Below are positions 47,151 to 58,949 of a DNA stretch of 64,000 nucleotides, piece after piece (within the stretch, counting starts at the first letter, position 1; each line of letters opens with the position of its first letter). Position numbers and translations under genes: made by a program. The notes under the pieces are model-generated. The model worked only from the letters and a program-made list of their open reading frames with translations. It did not search any database and had not been told where the DNA came from. This DNA is from Acidobacteriota bacterium (GTDB lineage: Bacteria; Acidobacteriota; Blastocatellia; Pyrinomonadales; Pyrinomonadaceae). The DNA lies in NCBI GenBank assembly GCA_016716435.1, contig JADJWI010000004.1, forward strand, positions 143,459-207,458. Reading direction: 5' to 3'.

Positions 47151-48202
47151 ATGAGTGATGTAAGTGCAGTTATACTTGCCGGCGGAAAGGGCACGCGACT
47201 GCGGCCGCTGACGGTCTTTACGCCAAAGCCGATCGTTCCGATGATGAACCGGCCTTTTTTGGCGTTCCAGCTTGAAATGCTTGCGGCGGCTGGCGTCGAA
47301 AAAGCCGTCCTTTCGCTTAGCTACCAGCCAAACAAGATCGAAGACGCGATCGGCGACGGTTCGCAGTACCGCTCAAAGGTCAGCTTTGTGACCGAGCCGA
47401 ATCCGCTCGGCACAAGCGGTGCGTTTCGTTTTGCGGCGGACGAAACCTCGCAGACCTATGTCGTCCTAAATGGTGACATACTTACGGATATCGATCTTGC
47501 GAAAGTGCTCGATCAGCACCGCACTACCAAGGCGGACGCGACCATCGTTTTGGTCGAGGTCGAAGATCCGACACGCTACGGGCTCGTCGAAACAGACGCC
47601 GACGGGCGCGTCGAACGCTTTCTCGAAAAGCCAAAGGCCGAGGACGTCCCGAACCTCCGCTCGCGGAACATCAATGCCGGAATTTACATCTTTGGACGCT
47701 CGGTGCTTGATCTTGTCCCGCACGGCGAACACTCCTCGTTCGAATTCAATATTTTCCCGGCGATGCTAGAAAAGGGGCTGAACTTCCGTTCATATTTGCT
47801 CAGCAACGGATATTGGCGGGATATTGGCAACCCGGCCAGCTATCTTCAGGCTCATATGGACTTTTTGGCGGGGAAGATTGGAGTTTCTCGACCCGAAAAC
47901 TCGATTCGCAAAGCGAGATCGCGACCGCCGCATCGGTCGATGGTGTTTCGCTCATCGGCGAGGGCTGCGTGATAAAGCCGAATGCTACCGTGCGAAATTC
48001 GGTCCTCGGCCCAGGGGTGATGCTCGAAGAGAAAGCCGTTGTCGAGAACTCCGTGATCTGGGCACATACGCGGATCGCCGCCGGTGCCGCAGTTCACGGC
48101 TCGATCGTCGGGCGAAGTTCGTTCATCGGCAGAAGCAGTTCGATCACCGACGGTACCGTGCTCGGTGACAAGGCCACGATACCGGACTACTCCGTCACCT
48201 AG
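47151..48202 (+). CDS. Sugar-phosphate nucleotidyltransferase with beta-helix tail (frame broken once)
   Basis: About 350 residues from ATG 47151 (MSDVSAVILAGGKGTRLRPLT). The N-terminal nucleotidyltransferase domain has the GGxGTRLxPLT pyrophosphorylase signature, KPIVPMMNRP and VLNGDILTDIDL. The C-terminal left-handed beta-helix has SVLGPGVMLEEKAVVENSV and IVGRSSFIGRSSSI. The type is mannose-1-phosphate guanylyltransferase or glucose-1-phosphate nucleotidyltransferase. One A is missing at about 47899-47903; with it the two parts join through RPEKLDSQSE. Fpg follows 11 bases later. Confidence 0.85.
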
Positions 48203-48213
48203 AAACTTTCGAA

Positions 48214-49041
48214 ATGCCCGAATTACCCGAGGTCCAACTCGTTGCCAGCCATCTTGACCTGCTCGTCCGCGGCCGCCGGATCGAGCATGCAATGCTCCAC
48301 CGCCAGCGGCTAGCACCCGCATTTGCGCCTGACGATTTCAACGCCCTGCTTGCGAATGCCCGCATCAACTCAATTCGCCGTCGCGGAAAACATATTCTTT
48401 TTGAACTTGATAACAAACGTACGTTGATCGTTCATCTTCGGATGAGCGGCCGTTTCTCGATCGCCGCCGCGGGCAGCGAACCGCCGCGGTTCACACACGC
48501 CCAGTTCGAACTCGGCGGCGAGACGCTCAACTTCAGCGATCAGCGGCACTTCGGGTTCATGAACATCGTCCGGAGCGATGAACTCGGCGCCGCAAAGGAG
48601 CTTTGCAAACTTGCTCCGGAACCTTTCGGCAAGGATTTCTCGGTCGATTATCTTCGGTCGAAACTCAAGGCCTCATCGCGTCCGATCAAGGAGTTTTTGC
48701 TCGACCAAACGAAGGTCTGCGGGCTCGGAAACATATACGCCGCGGAGGCGTTGTTCGAATCCGGCATCGACCCGCGAAAGCGTGCGAACCGGCTAACAAA
48801 GCCGAAGACCGAACTTCTCCACTCCGCGATTCTCGCCGTTCTTGCTCGCGCCATTGAATCAAGCCGTTCTGTTCCGGTCGAGCCCGGAAATATCGGCGGA
48901 AATTTTTATGGCGAACAGGATTCGCCCGATTGGCGCGTTTACGGCCGCGAGGGCGAGGAATGCCCTGCATGCGGCGAGAGCATCGTTAGAATAAAGCAAG
49001 CAGGACGCTCGACCTTCTTTTGCCGGAGGTGCCAACGCTGA
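48214..49041 (+). CDS. mutM: Formamidopyrimidine-DNA glycosylase
   Basis: A 275-residue base-excision enzyme for 8-oxoguanine and formamidopyrimidines. It starts PELPEV with catalytic Pro2/Glu3 after Met removal; RRRGKHI has the lysine near 59. The H2TH region contains LLDQTKVCGLGNIYAAEALF, and the C-terminal zinc finger is CPACGESIVRIKQAGRSTFFC. Length is typical. It follows the nucleotidyltransferase gene. Confidence 0.97.
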   Translation: MPELPEVQLVASHLDLLVRGRRIEHAMLHRQRLAPAFAPDDFNALLANARINSIRRRGKHILFELDNKRTLIVHLRMSGRFSIAAAGSEPPRFTHAQFELGGETLNFSDQRHFGFMNIVRSDELGAAKELCKLAPEPFGKDFSVDYLRSKLKASSRPIKEFLLDQTKVCGLGNIYAAEALFESGIDPRKRANRLTKPKTELLHSAILAVLARAIESSRSVPVEPGNIGGNFYGEQDSPDWRVYGREGEECPACGESIVRIKQAGRSTFFCRRCQR

Positions 49042-49083
49042 ATCCTTGACACTCGGCCGCGAAAGTCGCATTATTCGGTATTA

Positions 49084-49136
49084 CACCGTGGTGAGTTATT
49101 GCGACTTGCGACCACGTTAAATAAACTGCTAAACAG
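49084..49136 (+). promoter_or_regulatory. SAM-II-like riboswitch aptamer
   Basis: The stem CGTGGT (49087-49092) / ACCACG (49111-49116) encloses a loop with GAGTTAT and CTTGCG, and is followed by TTAAATAAA and GCTAAA (49128-49133). This ordered set matches the SAM-II consensus (stem, GAuUU-like loop, UUGCa, then UAAAnnn GCUAAA). It is in the leader of the homocysteine methyltransferase/MTHFR gene, the type of gene such switches control. I matched this by eye and not by covariance model. Confidence 0.72.
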
Positions 49137-49161
49137 CTTGCGACAATCGATCTGAAATCTG

Positions 49162-49189
49162 AGGTCTCGCTGTTTGGCGAGGCCTTTTT
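49162..49189 (+). terminator. Terminator/SD-sequestering hairpin before the metH-type gene
   Basis: AGGTCTCGC (49162-49170) pairs with GCGAGGCCT (49177-49185) with one G-T wobble, a 6-base loop and a T run to 49189. It ends 4 bases before the ATG and covers the only plausible Shine-Dalgarno sequence (GAGG, 49179-49182), so it could act on both transcription and translation as the riboswitch expression platform. Confidence 0.7.
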
Positions 49190-49193
49190 AGTT

Positions 49194-51095
49194 ATGAGAG
49201 ATTTTCGTGAATTGCTTGCTTCGGACAGCGTTTTCGTTTTTGACGGAGCGGTCGGCACCCGGCTTTACGACAAGGGCGTTTACATCAACCGCAGCTACGA
49301 CGAGCTCAACCTGACCTCACCCGACCTTGTCCGCGAGGTCCACGCCGAATACGTAAAGGCCGGAGCGGACGTGATAGAAACAAATTCATTTGGTGCAACG
49401 CGGCACAAGCTTCAGCAATACGGCCTCGAATCGCGGCTCCGCGAGATCAACATCGCCGCCGCCCGCCTTGCCCGCGAAGCTGCGGGTGACAAAGCATTTG
49501 TCGCCGGTGCGATCGGCCCGCTCGGGCTTCGGATCGAGCCCTTCGGCCCGACATCGTTCGAAGAAGCACGAGCTCTTTTCCGCGAGCAGGCAGAGGCTCT
49601 GCTCGAAGGCGGCGTCGATCTATTCATTCTGGAGACTTTCTCCGAACTGTCAGTGATCGAACAGGCCATCCTTGCCGTAAAGGAGATCTGCGATCTTCCT
49701 ATCGTCGCCCAGATGACGATCCAGGACCATGGCAAAACAAGTTTCGGAACCGCGCCGGAGACGTTCACCGCAGAGCTCGAAAGACTCGGTGTTGACGTCA
49801 TCGGACTCAACTGCGGAATGGGCCCGACCCACGTTCTCTCAGCACTGGAAAAGATGCGGGCCGTGACCTCGCTCCCGCTTTCCGCCCAGCCGAACGCCGG
49901 GCTTCCCCGCGACGTCCAGGGCCGCCAGTTCTACATGGGCTCGCCCGAATACATGGCGACCTTTGCAAAACGTTTCGTCCAGGCCGGAGCGAACTTCGTC
50001 GGCGGCTGCTGCGGCACAACGCCGACCCACATCAAGCTGATCGCCGATGCGATCCGCTCGATCAGCCCGCGACAGCTTCACCAATCGGCGGCCGTAAAGC
50101 ACGTGAGCGTCACCGAACTCAAACCCGAGGATGTTTCGGTCGTCTCACCAGAGGAACGCTCACGCTGGTCTGCAAAGATCGCCCGCGGCGAATTCGTCAC
50201 CTCGGTCGAAGTGCTCCCGCCTAAGGGCTGCGACGCTCAGGCGACGCTCGATTCGATCCGTTTGCTGAAAGAGGCCGGAGTTGACGCGGTTAACATTCCC
50301 GACGGCCCGCGGGCCCAGACTCGGATGTCCGCTCAGGCGACGGCCGTCCTCGTCGAACGCGAGATCGGCATCGAGGCCGTGCTCCACTACTGCTGCCGCG
50401 ACCGGAACCTGCTCGGAATGATGTCCGACCTGCTCGGGGCCGCGGCTCTCGACTTACACAACCTTCTCCTGATCACCGGTGACCCGCCGAAGATGGGCCC
50501 TTACCCCGATGCGACGGCGGTCTTTGACATTGACGCCATCGGCCTGACCAATATGGTCAATAAACTCAACCACGGTCTCGACATCGGCAATAACCCGATC
50601 GGAAAACCGACTGCGTTTTCGATCGGCGTCGGCGTGAATCCCGGTGCGGTAAACATCGATGAGGAGATCCGCAGATTCGAGTGGAAAGTCGAGGCCGGTG
50701 CGGAATATGCCATCACCCAGCCCGTTTTTGACACCGAGCAGCTTCGGTCGTTCATCGACCGCATCGCCCACGTCAAGATCCCGATCGTCGCCGGCATCTG
50801 GCCGCTCGTCAGCTTCCGCAATGCCGAGTTCCTGCACAACGAGGTGCCGGGTGTGAACGTCACGCCCGAGATACTCGATCGGATGCGGGTCGCTTCGGAG
50901 AAAGGAAAGGACGAGGCACGCGAGGAAGGCATCAAGATCGCTCGCGAATCCTTGCTCGAGGTGCGGGATGTCATCGCAGGCGTTCAGGTTTCAGCTCCGT
51001 TCGGTAACGTCAAATACGCTTTGCAGGTCTTCGGGGCTTTGCCGGAATTTGAACGAGGCCGGATCAGCGCAGATAGTGCAGGCATGATTGTTTAA
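49194..51095 (+). CDS. Bifunctional homocysteine S-methyltransferase / methylenetetrahydrofolate reductase
   Basis: A 633-residue fusion. The N-terminal half is a homocysteine methyltransferase with GAVGTRLYDKGVY, the zinc cysteines (GLNCGM and GGCCGTTP) and METNS-like VIETNSFG. The C-terminal half (about 315-615) is a MetF-type reductase (SVEVLPPKG, NITGD-like LLLITGDPP, ITQPVFD). Together they make methionine and regenerate methyltetrahydrofolate. A SAM-II-like riboswitch in the leader is consistent. The methyl donor of the N-terminal half is not certain (S-methylmethionine- and SAM-type homologues exist). Confidence 0.93.
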   Translation: MRDFRELLASDSVFVFDGAVGTRLYDKGVYINRSYDELNLTSPDLVREVHAEYVKAGADVIETNSFGATRHKLQQYGLESRLREINIAAARLAREAAGDKAFVAGAIGPLGLRIEPFGPTSFEEARALFREQAEALLEGGVDLFILETFSELSVIEQAILAVKEICDLPIVAQMTIQDHGKTSFGTAPETFTAELERLGVDVIGLNCGMGPTHVLSALEKMRAVTSLPLSAQPNAGLPRDVQGRQFYMGSPEYMATFAKRFVQAGANFVGGCCGTTPTHIKLIADAIRSISPRQLHQSAAVKHVSVTELKPEDVSVVSPEERSRWSAKIARGEFVTSVEVLPPKGCDAQATLDSIRLLKEAGVDAVNIPDGPRAQTRMSAQATAVLVEREIGIEAVLHYCCRDRNLLGMMSDLLGAAALDLHNLLLITGDPPKMGPYPDATAVFDIDAIGLTNMVNKLNHGLDIGNNPIGKPTAFSIGVGVNPGAVNIDEEIRRFEWKVEAGAEYAITQPVFDTEQLRSFIDRIAHVKIPIVAGIWPLVSFRNAEFLHNEVPGVNVTPEILDRMRVASEKGKDEAREEGIKIARESLLEVRDVIAGVQVSAPFGNVKYALQVFGALPEFERGRISADSAGMIV

Positions 51096-51100
51096 CATGG

Positions 51101-52084
51101 TTGACTTTCATTTCGACTCTGCATTATCATCGGAATTGGCCGGCAACGGCTATACAATCATCCGGGAGAATCTCACTATGCCAACCCCCTCGATCAAACC
51201 TATACTGTACAGATTTTATTAGCAATCTCGGTCGCCGCACTTTTTCCATTCCCACGATATCCCAGACGTTTCCCGGCACCGGAACCGGTGCAATTCCGGA
51301 CGGCACTTCTCCTAACCCTACGTGTGGTGCTCCAAGAGATGTCAATTTTGCAGTTACTGGATTGCTTGGAGCGGTCACATCGACAACCATTTCTTTCACT
51401 ATGACACACACCTACATAGGCGACCTTCAGGTATTGCTGATAGCACCAGACGGTACGTCACATGTGATCTTCGCCTACGTTGGCCGGACGAGCCTTACCG
51501 GTTCCTTCGGGGATAGTTCTAACCTGAACGGCACCTATACTTTCGCTGACATAAACACTGGAAATATATGGTCCGCAGCAGCAGCTGGAGGCAACACTTT
51601 CAACATCCCGGGTGGCAATTATCGGACCCAGGAATCCGGCCCATTCTCGCCAGTCAATCCGGGCCCGGCCTTTACATCAATGTTCCCGGTCTTTCTGCCG
51701 GTTGCGAACCCTAATGGGACTTGGACCTTGCGTTTCTTGGATTGTGCTGCCGCGGATACCGGTACGGTCTCCGCCGCTTCACTTACTCTGACGTCGCTTG
51801 GCCCAACGTCTGCTCCGGCAAGCATTTCCGGGCGAGCAATAGCACCGGATGGCCGAGGCATTTCTAATGTCCGGATCATGGTGCAAGGTGGCGAGCTTGA
51901 CGAACCTGTCTTGGCCTTAACCAACCAGTTCGGATATTACGCAATTGAGGGCCTGCCCTCCGGCCAAACGTATATCGTCTCTGCGGCATCGGGGCGAACC
52001 TTTTTTCCCGACCCAGTAAGGGTCGTAAACCTAGATACCGATCTGTCCGACCTGAATTTTGTTTCTGAACCCGATCTTCGTTAG
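51101..52084 (+). CDS. P-domain plus carboxypeptidase-regulatory-like domain fragment
   Basis: A long open frame of 327 codons without a good start (TTG at 51101) or signal peptide. From about residue 48 it has a proprotein-convertase P-domain (FSIPTISQTFPGTGTG, TMTHTYIGDLQVLLIAPDGT, NPNGTWTLRFLDCAA), then a CarboxypepD_reg-like beta-sandwich (PASISGRAIAPDGRGISNV, GYYAIEGLPSGQTYIVSA). Such pairs usually end a large secreted protein, so this is probably the C-terminal remnant, or one piece of a frame-broken gene. Confidence 0.62.
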   Translation: MTFISTLHYHRNWPATAIQSSGRISLCQPPRSNLYCTDFISNLGRRTFSIPTISQTFPGTGTGAIPDGTSPNPTCGAPRDVNFAVTGLLGAVTSTTISFTMTHTYIGDLQVLLIAPDGTSHVIFAYVGRTSLTGSFGDSSNLNGTYTFADINTGNIWSAAAAGGNTFNIPGGNYRTQESGPFSPVNPGPAFTSMFPVFLPVANPNGTWTLRFLDCAAADTGTVSAASLTLTSLGPTSAPASISGRAIAPDGRGISNVRIMVQGGELDEPVLALTNQFGYYAIEGLPSGQTYIVSAASGRTFFPDPVRVVNLDTDLSDLNFVSEPDLR

Positions 52085-52095
52085 CGATGGCCCTC

Positions 52096-53057
52096 TTATG
52101 TCAGTAATACTATCTTCCCTGGGCTTTTGCCTTCGATAACTTCGCGGTGTGCCTCCGGTGCTTCGCCTAGCGTGAATGTCTTACTGATGACCGAGCAACC
52201 ACACCGGTCTCGAGACCATTCTCGATGGCACGGTGGATCTCTGCCATTTCGTGCGGAGCGGCATTGAAAAGTGACATCCCGAGGATCGTCGCTTCTTTGG
52301 TCATCGCCAGCCGTGGCGTGAACTCAAGGCTTCCGCGGCTGCCGATAACGACGATCCGTCCATACTTTGCGAGAGCCTCGAAGTCATTCTCAAGATTCAC
52401 GTTCGCCAGCATCTCAAGAATGACATCGCAGCCTTTGCCATCGGTGAATTCCATGATCGCCGCGTAATGCCCGTCATCCGAGTGGTCGAACACCGCATCA
52501 GCACCGTTCGCCATTGCAAGCGATCGGCCCTCCTCGGTGCTTGCAGTGCCGATCACACACATTCCCGCACTCTTTGCCCACTGAACCGCCGCGATCCCAA
52601 CACCGCCTGAGGCTCCGTGGACAAGAACGGTCTCGCCTATCTTCGCTCCGGCCTTTTGAAACAGCGCCCGATAGGCAGTGGCATAGGGCGTGAAAACACC
52701 CGCACCGGCTTCGAACGAAACGTTCTCCGGAAGCCGCCCGAGCTGATCCTCTCGGCAAAGAGCATATTCTGCGTAGGTACCGGTCAGCGTATCGGCGATG
52801 TAAACATGGTCTCCGGGCGCAAATCGCCGCACTCCCGGACCGACCGCTTCGACGACCCCCGCACCATCCTTTCCCGGCGTATAAGGCAGCTTCGGTTTAA
52901 CGGCGTGAATCCCCGAACGAATATAAGTATCGACCGGATTCACACCGGCCGCCTTAACGCGGACGAGCACCTGCCCATCCGCCGGGCTTGGCGTTTCAAC
53001 CTCCGCAAGTCCGAGCACCTCAGGCCCGCCGAATTCTACAATGACAATTGCCTTCAT
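52096..53057 (-). CDS. NADPH:quinone reductase, zinc-free MDR (frame broken near the end)
   Basis: About 320 residues from ATG 53057 (MKAIVIVEFGGPEVL). A medium-chain reductase of the zeta-crystallin/Qor type: VNPVDTYIRSG, the GASGGVGIAAVQ nucleotide motif, and no catalytic zinc cysteines. A missing base at about 52192-52204 stops the ORF early; with it the end reads SVISKTFTLGEAPEAHREV to TAA 52096. It reduces quinones or alkenals with NADPH. Confidence 0.87.
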
Positions 53058-53100
53058 TCTTAACGATCAGATCTTTGGCTGGCGGCAAAGAGGATTGTTA

Positions 53101-53313
53101 CTAGTTCTTCCATTCCGACTCGGGGATCGCCGCGTTCTCAAGAATATTGCGAAGAGTTCCGACGGGGAGATTCTTGCCGCTATGAAAAGGTACGATCACC
53201 TGTCGGCCCGTGGAGTAATTCCTCCATTTTCTGTGACTTCCCTTTTGAGAAACCAACACGAATCCAAATCTGGCCAGGAGGCGTTCGATCTCTTTGGAAG
53301 TGAACGTCCTCAT
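53101..53313 (-). CDS. hicA: HicA-type toxin (mRNA interferase)
   Basis: 70 residues. The dsRBD-like fold motif is MRTFTSKEIERLLARFGFVLV, with the catalytic histidine in KGSHRKWR and IVPFHSGKNLPVGTLRNIL after it. HicA cleaves mRNA and tmRNA. It follows the HicB-like antitoxin gene by 11 bases, i.e. the antitoxin-first order. Confidence 0.88.
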   Translation of the reverse strand: MRTFTSKEIERLLARFGFVLVSQKGSHRKWRNYSTGRQVIVPFHSGKNLPVGTLRNILENAAIPESEWKN

Positions 53314-53324
53314 TCGCTTGATTG

Positions 53325-53525
53325 CTAGACGTAAACCTCGCGAATGACTGCGGTCGGAGCAAAGGGATAGGTAGCAGGCTCGAGATAAAGCTCGATCGCT
53401 TCGCGAATGTTCTCGAGAGCTTCATCCTCGGTGACGCCCGCACTGGTGCAGCCGGGCAACTCGGGGCACCATACTGCCCATTCACCGGTTTCTTCGTCAC
53501 GCTCTAAGACGACACGCCATTTCAT
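53325..53525 (-). CDS. hicB: HicB-family antitoxin, short form
   Basis: 66 residues from ATG 53525 (MKWRVVLERDEETGEW), with the degenerate RNase H-like HicB fold: VWCPELPGCTSAGVTEDEALENIREAIELYLE. It lacks the C-terminal DNA-binding domain of longer HicB proteins, so autoregulation must use another surface or does not occur. It starts 10 bases after the stop of glmS. Confidence 0.87.
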   Translation of the reverse strand: MKWRVVLERDEETGEWAVWCPELPGCTSAGVTEDEALENIREAIELYLEPATYPFAPTAVIREVYV

Positions 53526-53535
53526 AACTCTTATT

Positions 53536-55398
<1,863 letters not shown>

Positions 55399-55425
55399 AA
55401 ACTACTCAAGAAACTATTTTACCGC

Positions 55426-56418
55426 TTACTTTCCCTTCTTTTTTGAACGTAGCGTATTAATGATCTGGGTGAACGTTTCGTACCAATCCGGCGAGTGCGG
55501 AGTCGCGTTCGCCGCAAACTTACGTCGAAACTTTCGTATAAGCGGCAAATCAGTCTCGCTCAGAACCGCTACCATATCTCGCTCGCCATCCTTCACCTCA
55601 ACAGTCAGTTCGATCCAGGAGTCCGGTTTTCCTTCGAGGAGGTCGTTCATTGCTTTAACGAATTGTTCCCGCGAGGTCTTTGGTGTACCCTCCCGTGGCT
55701 CGATTAGTTTGGGTGTCGAAACATCTTGCGAGAGCCGTTCGGATAGCGGTGATGGCACTTTCGAAGCTAACTCGGTAACTGCTTGGTCTGAATCAGAAGT
55801 TGCTTGCCTTGTGAGCAACCAAATCGCAATACTTCTGAAATCTGTGTTCTCCTCAGAAGCCAATCGAGCAAGAACCGGTGTCGCAACTGCTTCGTCCATG
55901 CTGCCGAAGATTGCTAGTGCACCAATACCCTTGTCGATAGGACGCGGACCGTGTTGCGGTAGATAGTAAACAGGTTTAGGAAAGCGAAGCCATGTCTGTC
56001 CGGCCTTCGTGACGTCGAGGCCTTCTTCCCCGAACTTTGCCATGTAAGGAAGCCAGTATCGAAGATTGATATCTGCCAAGTCTGCGCCAGAATACGTCTC
56101 GATCATGAGCTTCTTGGTCGCAACCGACTGATCATGCTTGTAGAGCAAGTTGCTCGCATTGAAGCGAAAAAATGAATCGTCTTTCCTATGTTGTATCTCT
56201 GCAAGAAGGCACGGCAGAAGAACTTTCGGATTCTTTTCCACGATGTTCCATACCTTGTCCAGTTCAGCTGACTTCGCGTCGATCTGTTCGGCAGTCAACT
56301 TCGACGGCTTGAACCCGTACGATTTATCGATGAGCCCTTTCAAATCATCGCAAGTTTGGCCCGCGATACTTAGGGCTACCGAAAGAACTGCGACCGTAAT
56401 CAAGATGGAACACTTCAT
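55426..56418 (-). CDS. Exported protein of unknown function, HEAT-like
   Basis: 330 residues from MKCSILITVAVLSVAL (ATG 56418), with a signal peptide of about 21 residues (ending SIAGQ). The rest is mostly helical, with repeats like LPCLLAEIQHRKDDSFFRFNASNLLYKHD and AIFGSMDEAVATPVLARLASEE that suggest HEAT-type packing. It lies between glmU and glmS in the same direction; periplasmic and unassigned. Confidence 0.65.
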   Translation of the reverse strand: MKCSILITVAVLSVALSIAGQTCDDLKGLIDKSYGFKPSKLTAEQIDAKSAELDKVWNIVEKNPKVLLPCLLAEIQHRKDDSFFRFNASNLLYKHDQSVATKKLMIETYSGADLADINLRYWLPYMAKFGEEGLDVTKAGQTWLRFPKPVYYLPQHGPRPIDKGIGALAIFGSMDEAVATPVLARLASEENTDFRSIAIWLLTRQATSDSDQAVTELASKVPSPLSERLSQDVSTPKLIEPREGTPKTSREQFVKAMNDLLEGKPDSWIELTVEVKDGERDMVAVLSETDLPLIRKFRRKFAANATPHSPDWYETFTQIINTLRSKKKGK

Positions 56419-56444
56419 CATTTGTAATACTCAATTCCGCCGCA

Positions 56445-57840
56445 TTACGGCGCTTTGGTTTTTGCAGGTACCCCGACTACCAATTCTCCGGCCTCGACAT
56501 CTTTCGTCACAACACTTCCCGCTCCGGTTGCAGCGCCGTCGCCGACCTTTACCGGAGCGACTAGCATCGTGTCCGAACCGATCTTCACGTCATTGCCGAT
56601 GTGGGTTTCGTGCTTGTTCTTACCATCATAGTTACAGGTGATCGTTCCCGCACCAATATTCGTCTTGTCGCCGATCGTTGCATCGCCGAGATATGTCAGG
56701 TGGTTTGCCTTTGAGCCGCGGCCGAGCTGGGTCTTCTTCATCTCGACAAAATTCCCGACCTTTGCCCCTTCCATCATTACGGCTTTTCCGCGGAGATGAG
56801 CCATCGGGCCGACGGTGCAGCCGTTCCCGATCTCCGAATCGACCACCACGCAGTTATCGAGTATTTCGACGCCGTGGCCGACCCGCGCGTTGGTCAGGCG
56901 TGTTCCCTGCCTTATCGTGCAGCCGTCGCCGATCTCGGAATTTCCCTCGACCGAAACGTTCGGATAAATGACCGTGTCGCGGCCAAACTTTGCCCGCTCG
57001 CTGATGTAAACGCTTTTCGGGTCGATAAAAGTGACGCCGCTGTCGAGCATTAGCCGCTGAACCGTACGCCGCCTTAGCACGCGCTCCATTTCGGCAAGCT
57101 GCACACGGTTGTTGACGCCTTCGATCTCCTTGTGGTCGCCATGGCTGTAAACCGCAACGTCGTCGCCCGCTTCACGAAGCATTGCCGGGACGTCCGTCAA
57201 ATAGTATTCACCCTGGGCGTTGTCGTTCTTTACATCTGCCAGTGCCGCAAAAAGCTTTCGCGAATCGAAGCAGTAGATACCGGCGTTGATCTCGTTTATC
57301 TCAAGCTCGACGTTTGAAGCATCTTTCTGCTCCACGATCCGGTCGAAAAGACCTTCACCCGAGCGAACAACGCGGCCGTAACCTGTCGGGTCCTTGAGCT
57401 TAACGGTCAAAACGGTCGCCGCCGCCCCGCGTCCGCGGTGGTTGTGGTGATATTGGACCAAGGAGGCGAGTGTTTCGTGCCGTATAAGCGGGACGTCGCC
57501 TGAAAGTATCAGGAGCGTCGAATCGCGATCGGTAAAGTGATCGCGGGCCGCATTGACCGCATCGCCCGTGCCGAGCTGCTCTTTCTGCGTTACAAATTCG
57601 ACGCGATCGGCCTCGATCTCTTCCAGTACGGCCTTCTTTACCTCGTCCGCCTGGTGTCCGACGACCACGTAGATCTTGTCGGGCCCGAGAGCGGCGGCCG
57701 TGCGGCAAACGTGATTGATCAGCGGCGTTTCGCCCAGCCGGTGCAGCACCTTTCGCTATGCCCGAACGCATCCGCGTTCCGAGCCCGGCGGCAAGTATCA
57801 GCACGTCGATCGGCTTATTTCCCGGAGATTCGTTTTGCAT
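56445..57840 (-). CDS. glmU: Bifunctional N-acetylglucosamine-1-phosphate uridyltransferase/acetyltransferase (frame broken once)
   Basis: About 464 residues from ATG 57840 (MQNESPGNKPIDVLIL). The pyrophosphorylase domain starts AAGLGTRM. The C-terminal left-handed beta-helix (VIYPNVSVEGNSEIGDG, CVVVDSEIGNGCTVGPMAHLRG) is the acetyltransferase and carries the LbH hexapeptide pattern. It makes UDP-GlcNAc. An extra G at about 57748-57753 separates the first 29 codons; without it SGIAK continues as VLHRLGETP. It is close to yvcK/glmR and glmS. Confidence 0.93.
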
Positions 57841-57893
57841 TTCAGGTTTCGAACGACAAGAAAGTGAAATGATACGAATAAAGCAGGCTTATG

Positions 57894-58949
57894 TCACGCA
57901 ACAGTCCCGATGTCCGGGGCATTCGAGGTATGCAAATAGCCGCTCGCACCCGTGCCGAGGCATTCGAGTACCGTTCGGGCAAGCTTGGCCGGATCGTGCC
58001 GGACCTTCTCACCCGAATCAAGCAGATCGCGTTTGATAACCACGGCTCCCTTCGATCTCTTCCTCGTTCATCGAACCATGGACGCCGATCTGCTCGGCAC
58101 CTTCTCTTAGATAAAGCTCAGCTTGCCGGTCGGAAACCGGCCGGTTGTTGACAATAAGGAAATCGAACTGAAGCTCCAGAATATGCTCTTTAACGACCTC
58201 AAGATGCCTCCGGCCGGTCATTCCGTCAGTTTCTCCGGGCTGGGTCATCAAATTGCAGATGAAGACCTTAATGGCCTCGGATTCAACGATCGCACGCCGG
58301 ATCGCCGGCACCAGAAGCGGCGGTAAAATGCTTGTGTATAGCGAGCCCGGGCCAACCGTTATCAGGTCCGCACTTCGGATCGCCTCGATCGCACCGGGCA
58401 GCGGCTCGCACTTCGCCGGTTCCAGAAAAAGCCGCTCAATGCGTTTGCCGCATTTGCCTATGTTGGTCTCGCCCTTGATAGTTTCGCCGTCGGCAGTGCG
58501 GGCGGCAATGCGGACATTGGTGCTCGTCGCCGGATAAAGGTGGCCTTTCGTCGCAAGGATCTCGGCCGAAAGCCGAACCGCTTCTGAAAAATCGCCTGTA
58601 ACTTCCAGAAAGTGCGGCGAGAAAGAGATTCCCGCAACTATGGCCGGCGAGTTCGCCGTCCCCGGTGAACCGGTGCTGAAAAAGCCGGGAGAGCAGGTGT
58701 GAATCCTCCGAAAGAGCGACGAGGCAGTTGCGAATATCGCCGGGCGGCGGAATGTCCAGTTCATCACGAAGGCGTCCCGAACTTCCGCCGTCGTCCGAGA
58801 CGGCAACTATTGCCGAAAGCTCTGTTAACCGGCCCGGCAACATCGCCTCGATCGCCGACAAACGCCTTGAGCCCCGATAAAAGGGTCGAAAGGCCATTGC
58901 CTCCCCCGATGGCGACAACGTTCGAGTTTCGGTGAAATTGGTGCGTCAT
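57894..58949 (-). CDS. yvcK: YvcK/GlmR-family protein (frame broken about three times)
   Basis: About 350 residues from ATG 58949 (MTHQFHRNSNVVAIGGG), with VAIGGGNGLSTLL, VAVSDDGGSSGRLR, GDIRNCLVAL, HSCGNLFLAAL, GPGSLYTSILPPLLV and NLMTQPGETDGMTG. These are marks of the CofD-like YvcK family. The frame changes at about 58850-58866, 58606 and 58047-58051, each explained by one extra base; corrected, it ends SNAPDIGTVA at TGA 57894. YvcK/GlmR binds UDP-sugar and tunes GlmS in Firmicutes, and here it is next to glmU and glmS. Confidence 0.88.

Noticed and set aside
55399..55425. A glmS ribozyme upstream of glmS
   Set aside because: Only 27 bases separate glmS from the previous gene, and nothing like the ribozyme core is visible.
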